Below are positions 59,383-64,000 of a DNA stretch of 64,000 bases, in pieces. The translations under genes were made by a program, and so were the position numbers. The notes under the pieces were generated by a model. That model had not been told where the DNA came from and searched no databases. It saw only the letters and a program-made list of their open reading frames with translations. The DNA comes from Buchnera aphidicola (Cinara curvipes). Its GTDB lineage: Bacteria; Pseudomonadota; Gammaproteobacteria; Enterobacterales; Enterobacteriaceae. Each line of letters opens with the position of its first letter. Within the stretch, counting starts at the first letter, position 1. The stretch covers positions 124,001 to 188,000 of the forward strand of contig NZ_LR217710.1 of NCBI RefSeq assembly GCF_900698915.1. The letters run 5' to 3'.

Positions 59383-60996
59383 TTATTTTATTTTATTGTC
59401 TATAAATTCGATTATATCAGAAATAAGAATTCTTTTTTTGGAATAATTTTTTCTTGAATAAAATTCAATTTCTTTAGATTGTATTGTTTTATGACTAATA
59501 ATAATTCCATATGGAATACCAATTAAATTCATATCAGCAAACATTTTTCCTAAATTTTCTTTTCTATTATCAAATAAAACATCAATTTTTCTATTTATTA
59601 ATTTTTTATAGATTAATTTTGCTATTTTTTTTATTTCATGATTTTTATGCATATTAATTGGAATAATAAATATTTGAAAAGGAGCTATACATTTAGGCCA
59701 GATAATTCCATCTTTATCACAATTTTGTTCTATAATTGATGATATAATTCTATTAATTCCTATTCCATAACAACCCATATTTAGTAATTTTTTATTATTA
59801 TATTGATCTTGAATTATAAAATTTATGTTCTTAGAATATTTTTTTCCAATTTGAAAAATATGACCAATTTCTATACTATTTTTTTTTTTTAATATTTCTT
59901 TTTTTGTATTATAATAAAAAATTTTATTAATATTTTTTATATTAATAATTTTATTAAAAAAAATTTTTTTATTCCAAAGAATAGGTATAAAATTTAAATT
60001 TGATGGATTTTTTTTTAATATAAAATATGGCATATTTATTATTTTAGAATCTGCTAAAATAAATATTTTTTTATCAAAATAAAACTTTTTATCATTAGTT
60101 AATTTATGCAATAAAGTTATTTTTTTAGATTTTATAAATTTTAAAGGATATTCTAATACATTTATATTTTGTAAATCTTTTATATTTAAAGGATCATTTT
60201 TACGCATTAATAATACAGCTAAATTATATTTTAATTGATTTGTTTTTGTTTTTATTAAATAAATTTTTATTTTATTTTTTTGAATATTAAATTGGTTATT
60301 ATGTACTGCATAGTTAGATTTTTCAGAAAAAATAATTTTATCTTCTCCAGTATTAGATATAGCATGAAATTCATGTGATATAGATCCTCCCATAATTTTT
60401 GAATTTGTTCTAACAATTTTAAAATTTAATTTTAATTTTTTAAATATTTTTATATAAATTTTTTTCATTTGTTCATATGTTTTTTTTAATGATTTTTTAT
60501 TAATATGAAAAGAATAAGCATCCTTCATAAGAAATTCTATAGATCTTATTATTCCAAATCTTGGTCTGATTTCATCTCTAAATTTTTTTTGTATTTGATA
60601 GAAAACAATAGGTAATTGTTTATATGATTGAATTTCTTGAGAAAAAATATAATTTATAGCTTCTTCATTAGTAGGACTTAATATACATTTTTTTTTTCTA
60701 CGATCTATAATATTAATTAACTCTTCTCCATACAATTTAGTTCTTCCGCTTTGATCCCATAATTTTTTTGGTTGTATAATAGGTATACAGATTTCCATAT
60801 ATCCATATTGATCCATTATATTTGAAATTATATTTATAATTTTTTTTATAATTCTCTGTCCTGTCGGTAACCATGTATATATTCCTGTAGACAACATACG
60901 AATCATTCCAGATCTTAACATTAATTGATGACTTATAGAGTCCGTTTGTTTTGGTTTTTCTTTAATGGTTGAAAGTAAATATTTTGTAGTATACAT
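59383..60996 (-). CDS. proS: Prolyl-tRNA synthetase with eroded editing domain
   Basis: Class II synthetase charging tRNA-Pro. It has 537 residues (E. coli 572). The catalytic part is conserved: RSGMIRMLSTGIYTWLPTGQRI, the ATP-binding KFRDEIRPRFGIIRSIEFLMKDAYSFH (motif 2), LLNMGCYGIGINRIISSIIEQ (motif 3), and an anticodon-binding C-terminus with DVLFDNRKENLGKMFADMNLIGIPYGI. The inserted editing domain (about residues 225-375) is shortened and degenerate: the EKTVKTLLVKA segment with its catalytic lysine is missing, the GPGS loop is unrecognisable, and the histidine of GKHYFG is lost. Clearance of Ala-tRNA-Pro in cis is probably gone. A 12-base A run (plus-strand 59879-59890) is in frame. Confidence 0.96.
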   Translation of the reverse strand: MYTTKYLLSTIKEKPKQTDSISHQLMLRSGMIRMLSTGIYTWLPTGQRIIKKIINIISNIMDQYGYMEICIPIIQPKKLWDQSGRTKLYGEELINIIDRRKKKCILSPTNEEAINYIFSQEIQSYKQLPIVFYQIQKKFRDEIRPRFGIIRSIEFLMKDAYSFHINKKSLKKTYEQMKKIYIKIFKKLKLNFKIVRTNSKIMGGSISHEFHAISNTGEDKIIFSEKSNYAVHNNQFNIQKNKIKIYLIKTKTNQLKYNLAVLLMRKNDPLNIKDLQNINVLEYPLKFIKSKKITLLHKLTNDKKFYFDKKIFILADSKIINMPYFILKKNPSNLNFIPILWNKKIFFNKIINIKNINKIFYYNTKKEILKKKNSIEIGHIFQIGKKYSKNINFIIQDQYNNKKLLNMGCYGIGINRIISSIIEQNCDKDGIIWPKCIAPFQIFIIPINMHKNHEIKKIAKLIYKKLINRKIDVLFDNRKENLGKMFADMNLIGIPYGIIISHKTIQSKEIEFYSRKNYSKKRILISDIIEFIDNKIK

Positions 60997-61475
60997 ATAT
61001 GGTATCCAGAATATAAAATAGATAATTAAATTTTATTTATAGTAAAATATATAGATTAATTAAATTTTTATTTGATATAAAGTTATTAATAAGCAATTAT
61101 TATTTAATATATTTTTTTTAACTAGATATTATTTTATAAATTTTATATAAAATTAATCATAAAAATAATTTTATTATTTTATAATTATAAAAATATATGA
61201 TAATTAAAAAAATACCTTTAATACAGTATATAATATAATTTATTTTTATAAATTATAAATATAATTTTTTTATTCTTCCTTGTTATTATTTAGATTTTGT
61301 ATTTAAATTATTGAATAAATAAAATATTATTTTTTTATATTTTAGGGTATATTAATTTTTAATATAATTTATAAAAAAAATAATTTAATTTTATTTTAAA
61401 GTAAATAAATATAATTATTTTATTAATAAATTTTTCATAAAAAATAATCAATAGATTTTTAAATAGGTATAATTT
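60997..61475. other. Divergent intergenic region between proS and flhB
   Basis: About 480 bases of A/T-rich DNA with no ORF or RNA gene. It must contain the promoters of proS and the flhB-flhA unit. I see no FlhDC-type or sigma-28-type site that I could defend. Confidence 0.5.
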
Positions 61476-62587
61476 ATGAATTATAACTTAAATGAAGATA
61501 AAACTGAAGATGCAACTCCGTATAAAATTGAAAAATATAAAAAAAACGGAGAAATAAAATATTCATACGATTTAAATTCTTTTTTTATACTATTATTTTT
61601 TTTCTTTTTTATATTTATAAATAAAAAAATAATTTTTTTATATTTTTTGAAATTATTTATATCTAGTTTAACTTTTCAAAATAATACAATTGATAAATAT
61701 CAAAAATTATTTATTTTTTTATTACAACATATAAAAATTTTTATTTTATTTTTTTCAATATTATTTTCTGGAATATTTTTTATATTAATTTTTTCACCTA
61801 TTTTAATTTATGGGGAAATAGTAAGAATAAAATTTATTAAATTTAATTTAAATTTTATAGACATTGTAAATAATTTTAAAAAAAAAAAATTTCAAATATA
61901 ATTACTGATTTTTTTTTAATTTTATTTAAATTAATATTAATTATTTTAATTTCTTTTTATTATATATGGGATAATTTTTCAAAAATAAATCAAATTCATT
62001 CTTATTCATTATTAAAAAGTATATTCTATGGTTTTTATTTTGTTTTTAAGTTTATTCGTATTTTAATTTTATTTATTTTTTTTATAGCTGTTATAGACTC
62101 AATTTTACAATATTTTCAATATTTAAATAATTTACGTATGACAATTCAAGAAGTAAAAGATGAATATAAAGAATTAGAAGGAAATCCTTTAATCAAACAA
62201 AAAATTCGAATATTAACTCAACAGTTATCAAAAAAATATTCTGTTTTTAAGTTAAAGAAATCCGATGTAATTATTTTTGATTCTTTAAATTGTGCTGTTG
62301 CAATACATTATGATATAAAAAATATGTCTTTGCCTAAAGTTCTATTTAAAGGAACAGGATTTTTATCTATAAAAATTATAGAAATTGCAAAAAAGAATAA
62401 TATCCCTGTATTTATTTCTAGTTATTTAGCTATATATTTATATAATAATTCTTCTATTGGAGATTATGTTCCTAGTAATTTATACATATCTATAGCAAAA
62501 ATTTTAGCATGGGCTTGGCAATTAAAATATTGGAAAAAATATGGAGGTATATATCCAGTTAAGCCTATTATATTTTTTGATAATTAA
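61476..62587 (+). CDS. flhB: Flagellar export protein FlhB, frameshifted at a poly(A) tract
   Basis: Membrane component of the flagellar type III export gate and its substrate-specificity switch. The first segment, from ATG 61476 (TEDATPYKIEKYKKNGEI, then hydrophobic helices), ends at a stop just after 12 consecutive A (61878-61889). The rest continues in another frame without interruption from the tract to 62587 (ITDFFLILFKLILIILISFYY and onward to LRMTIQEVKDEYKELEGNP and ILAWAWQLKYWKKYGG). One added A joins both into about 370 residues (E. coli 382). The self-cleavage NPTH motif is replaced by DSLN in SDVIIFDSLNCAVAIHYD, although flanking residues align well. It probably relies on transcriptional slippage, or is a recent pseudogene. 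Confidence 0.88.
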
Positions 62588-62612
62588 TAAATTATCTTTA
62601 GGAGAAAAATTG

Positions 62613-64000
62613 TTGATAAATAAAATATTTTTTTTATTTCATAGTTTTAAAAAAATTAATAATATTATATTAAGTTCTTTATTTGCTCCATTACTAATAT
62701 TAATTATTTTATGTATGTTTATTTTGCCTCTTCCTTCTTTTATTTTAGATTTATTTTTTACTTTAAATATTGCTATTTCTATAATTGTTTTGATTGTTGC
62801 TCTATTTACTACAAAAACTTTAGATTTTTCTTCTTTTCCTTCTGTAATATTATTTTCAACATTATTACGTTTGTCATTAAATATTGCTTCTACACGAATT
62901 ATTTTATTGAATGGTCATCTTGGTTCTTTTTCTGCTGGACGTGTTATTGAATCATTTGGTTTTTTTTTAATTAGCGGAAATTTTTTTATTGGTATTATTA
63001 TTTTTATTATTTTAGTTATTATAAATTTTTTAGTAATTACTAAAGGTTCTGGAAGAATTGCAGAAGTTGGAGCTAGATTTATTTTAGATGCAATGCCAGG
63101 AAAACAAATGGCTATAGATGCTGATTTAAATGCTGGTATTATTTCTGAAAAAGAAGCAAGAAAAAGACGAATAAATGTACATAGAGAAGCTGATTTTTAT
63201 GGTTCTATGGATGGAGCAAGTAAATTTATTCGAGGAGATGCTATTGCTGGAATTATAATAATGATAGTAAATATTGTGGGTGGTTTAATAATAGGAATTT
63301 CTCAACATAATATGGTTTTTTTACAAGCAGCTAAAATATATAGCGTTTTGACTATTGGGGATGGTTTAGTTGCTCAAATTCCTTCTTTAATTATATCTAT
63401 TGCTTCAGGTGTTATTTTAACTCGAGTTGGTTCTGAAAAAATTAGTATTAGTGAACAAATAATTAGTCAAGTGTTTAATAATTCTCAAGTAATTTTTTTT
63501 AGTGGAGTTATTTTTTTTATATTTAGTTTAATTCCTGGTATGCCAAATTTTATTTTTTTATTTTTTACAATTAATTTATTTATATTATCATGGTATATAT
63601 ATAGTCAAAAGTGTATCAAAAAAAATTTTTATAAAAAATCTGTTTCTCAAGAAAGAAAAATATTAAATTTAACTTGGAATGATATTCAATTTGAATCTTT
63701 AATTACTCTAGAGTTAAGTTCTATTTTTTTAGAACCTACTTATAAAAATAAATATAGTAATTTATTACAAGATTTATATCAATTAAGAAAAAATATTGCT
63801 CAGGATTTTGGTTTTTTACTACCCGAAATTAACTTAGTTCATAATTATAAGTTAGAAAGTGGAATATATAAAATATTAATAAAAGGAGTAGAAATTAGTT
63901 CCAGTCAAGTTTATTTAGATAAATTTTTAGTTATAAATAAATCTGATAATGTTATTAAAATTCCAGGTATAAAAGTAATAGAGCCTGTTTTTAACCTTCC
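62613..64000 (+). CDS. flhA: Flagellar export protein FlhA, 5' part
   Basis: Core membrane protein of the flagellar type III export gate. The frame stays open to the window end, giving about 462 of some 690 residues. No ATG is available at the start; AGGAG (62600-62604) precedes tandem TTG codons at 62610 and 62613, and I take the second for its 8-base spacing. The sequence aligns well: ILPLPSFILDLFFTLNIAISI, FPSVILFSTLLRLSLNIASTR, GRIAEVGARFILDAMPGKQMAIDADLNAG, and the FHIPEP-type ADFYGSMDGASKFIRGDAIAG. About eight N-terminal membrane helices are present, then the start of the cytoplasmic domain. It follows flhB by 25 bases. It is intact as far as visible, unlike flhB. Confidence 0.95.
   Translation, partial: MINKIFFLFHSFKKINNIILSSLFAPLLILIILCMFILPLPSFILDLFFTLNIAISIIVLIVALFTTKTLDFSSFPSVILFSTLLRLSLNIASTRIILLNGHLGSFSAGRVIESFGFFLISGNFFIGIIIFIILVIINFLVITKGSGRIAEVGARFILDAMPGKQMAIDADLNAGIISEKEARKRRINVHREADFYGSMDGASKFIRGDAIAGIIIMIVNIVGGLIIGISQHNMVFLQAAKIYSVLTIGDGLVAQIPSLIISIASGVILTRVGSEKISISEQIISQVFNNSQVIFFSGVIFFIFSLIPGMPNFIFLFFTINLFILSWYIYSQKCIKKNFYKKSVSQERKILNLTWNDIQFESLITLELSSIFLEPTYKNKYSNLLQDLYQLRKNIAQDFGFLLPEINLVHNYKLESGIYKILIKGVEISSSQVYLDKFLVINKSDNVIKIPGIKVIEPVFNL

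Noticed and set aside
62711-62950. A 79-codon Phe/Tyr/Cys-rich open frame near the window end
   Set aside because: Out of frame within flhA, whose own frame is conserved and open through this stretch.
1-64000. CRISPR arrays, insertion sequences, prophage or horizontally acquired islands
   Set aside because: No spaced repeats, transposase-like frames, integrase or composition change seen; all genes fit a vertically inherited Buchnera-type backbone.
1-64000. Reassigned UGA or other non-standard genetic code
   Set aside because: All conserved proteins read through with the standard code; the two breaks are frameshifts at poly(A), not in-frame stops.

Overview
The window is a piece of a very AT-rich, strongly reduced gammaproteobacterial genome. 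Its gene content and order match Buchnera aphidicola, the obligate aphid endosymbiont: nuoI-N, prs, prfA-prmC-sirB1, ackA-pta, gyrA, ahpC, ung, grpE, ssrA, grxD, rnt, pth-ychF, thrABC, pcnB, truA, secA, aceEF-lpdA, erpA, ftsZ-ftsA, murE, rsmH, ilvIH, dapD, map, rpsB-tsf-pyrH-frr, bamA, fabZ, dnaE, proS, flhB-flhA. The lineage appears to be one of the more reduced ones. Genes usually found along this segment in larger Buchnera genomes are absent: sodA, hpt, panBC, dksA, mrcB, mutT, guaC, speDE, most of the dcw cluster, dxr and uppS. I see no insertion sequence, prophage, CRISPR array, rRNA or ordinary tRNA. The only stable RNA gene is tmRNA. This lineage placement is inference from gene content and synteny, not from a search.

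Layout. 1-5966: 3' half of the complex I operon on the plus strand. 6298-7245: prs on the minus strand. 7482-12670: prfA, prmC, sirB1, ackA and pta on the plus strand. 12770-16178: gyrA and ahpC on the minus strand. 16434-17116: ung. 17164-18268: grpE and tmRNA on the minus strand. 18419-18754: grxD. 18784-19449: rnt on the minus strand. 19957-21675: pth and ychF. 21745-28176: thrC, thrB, thrA and pcnB on the minus strand. 28764-38328: truA, secA and the pyruvate dehydrogenase genes. 38592-49049: a long minus-strand block with erpA, ftsZ, ftsA, murE, rsmH, ilvH, ilvI, dapD and map. 49394-59269: rpsB, tsf, pyrH, frr, bamA, fabZ and dnaE. 59383-60996: proS on the minus strand. 61476-64000: flhB and the start of flhA.

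How it fits together. Pyruvate dehydrogenase, Pta-AckA and complex I supply acetyl-CoA, ATP and a proton gradient. thrABC, ilvIH and dapD are the amino-acid supply side of the symbiosis (threonine, branched chains, lysine precursor). The remaining genes are a minimal set for translation, secretion, division and replication. Cell-envelope capacity is nearly gone: murE is the only muropeptide-synthesis gene here and its key motifs are eroded. flhB and flhA belong to the flagellar export apparatus that Buchnera keeps as basal bodies.

The most distinctive signal is homopolymeric A within genes. ung (11 A) and flhB (12 A) are split exactly at poly(A) tracts and would be restored by one added A. 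grpE carries 22 consecutive A, prmC 13, proS 12 and dnaE 11, all in frame. Other erosion visible by eye: FlhB has lost its NPTH self-cleavage motif, Pta is reduced to its catalytic domain, ProRS has lost its editing site, SecA its zinc-binding tail, NuoM several channel residues, and BamA stops just before its terminal aromatic residue. Strong hairpins survive at several convergent gene junctions.
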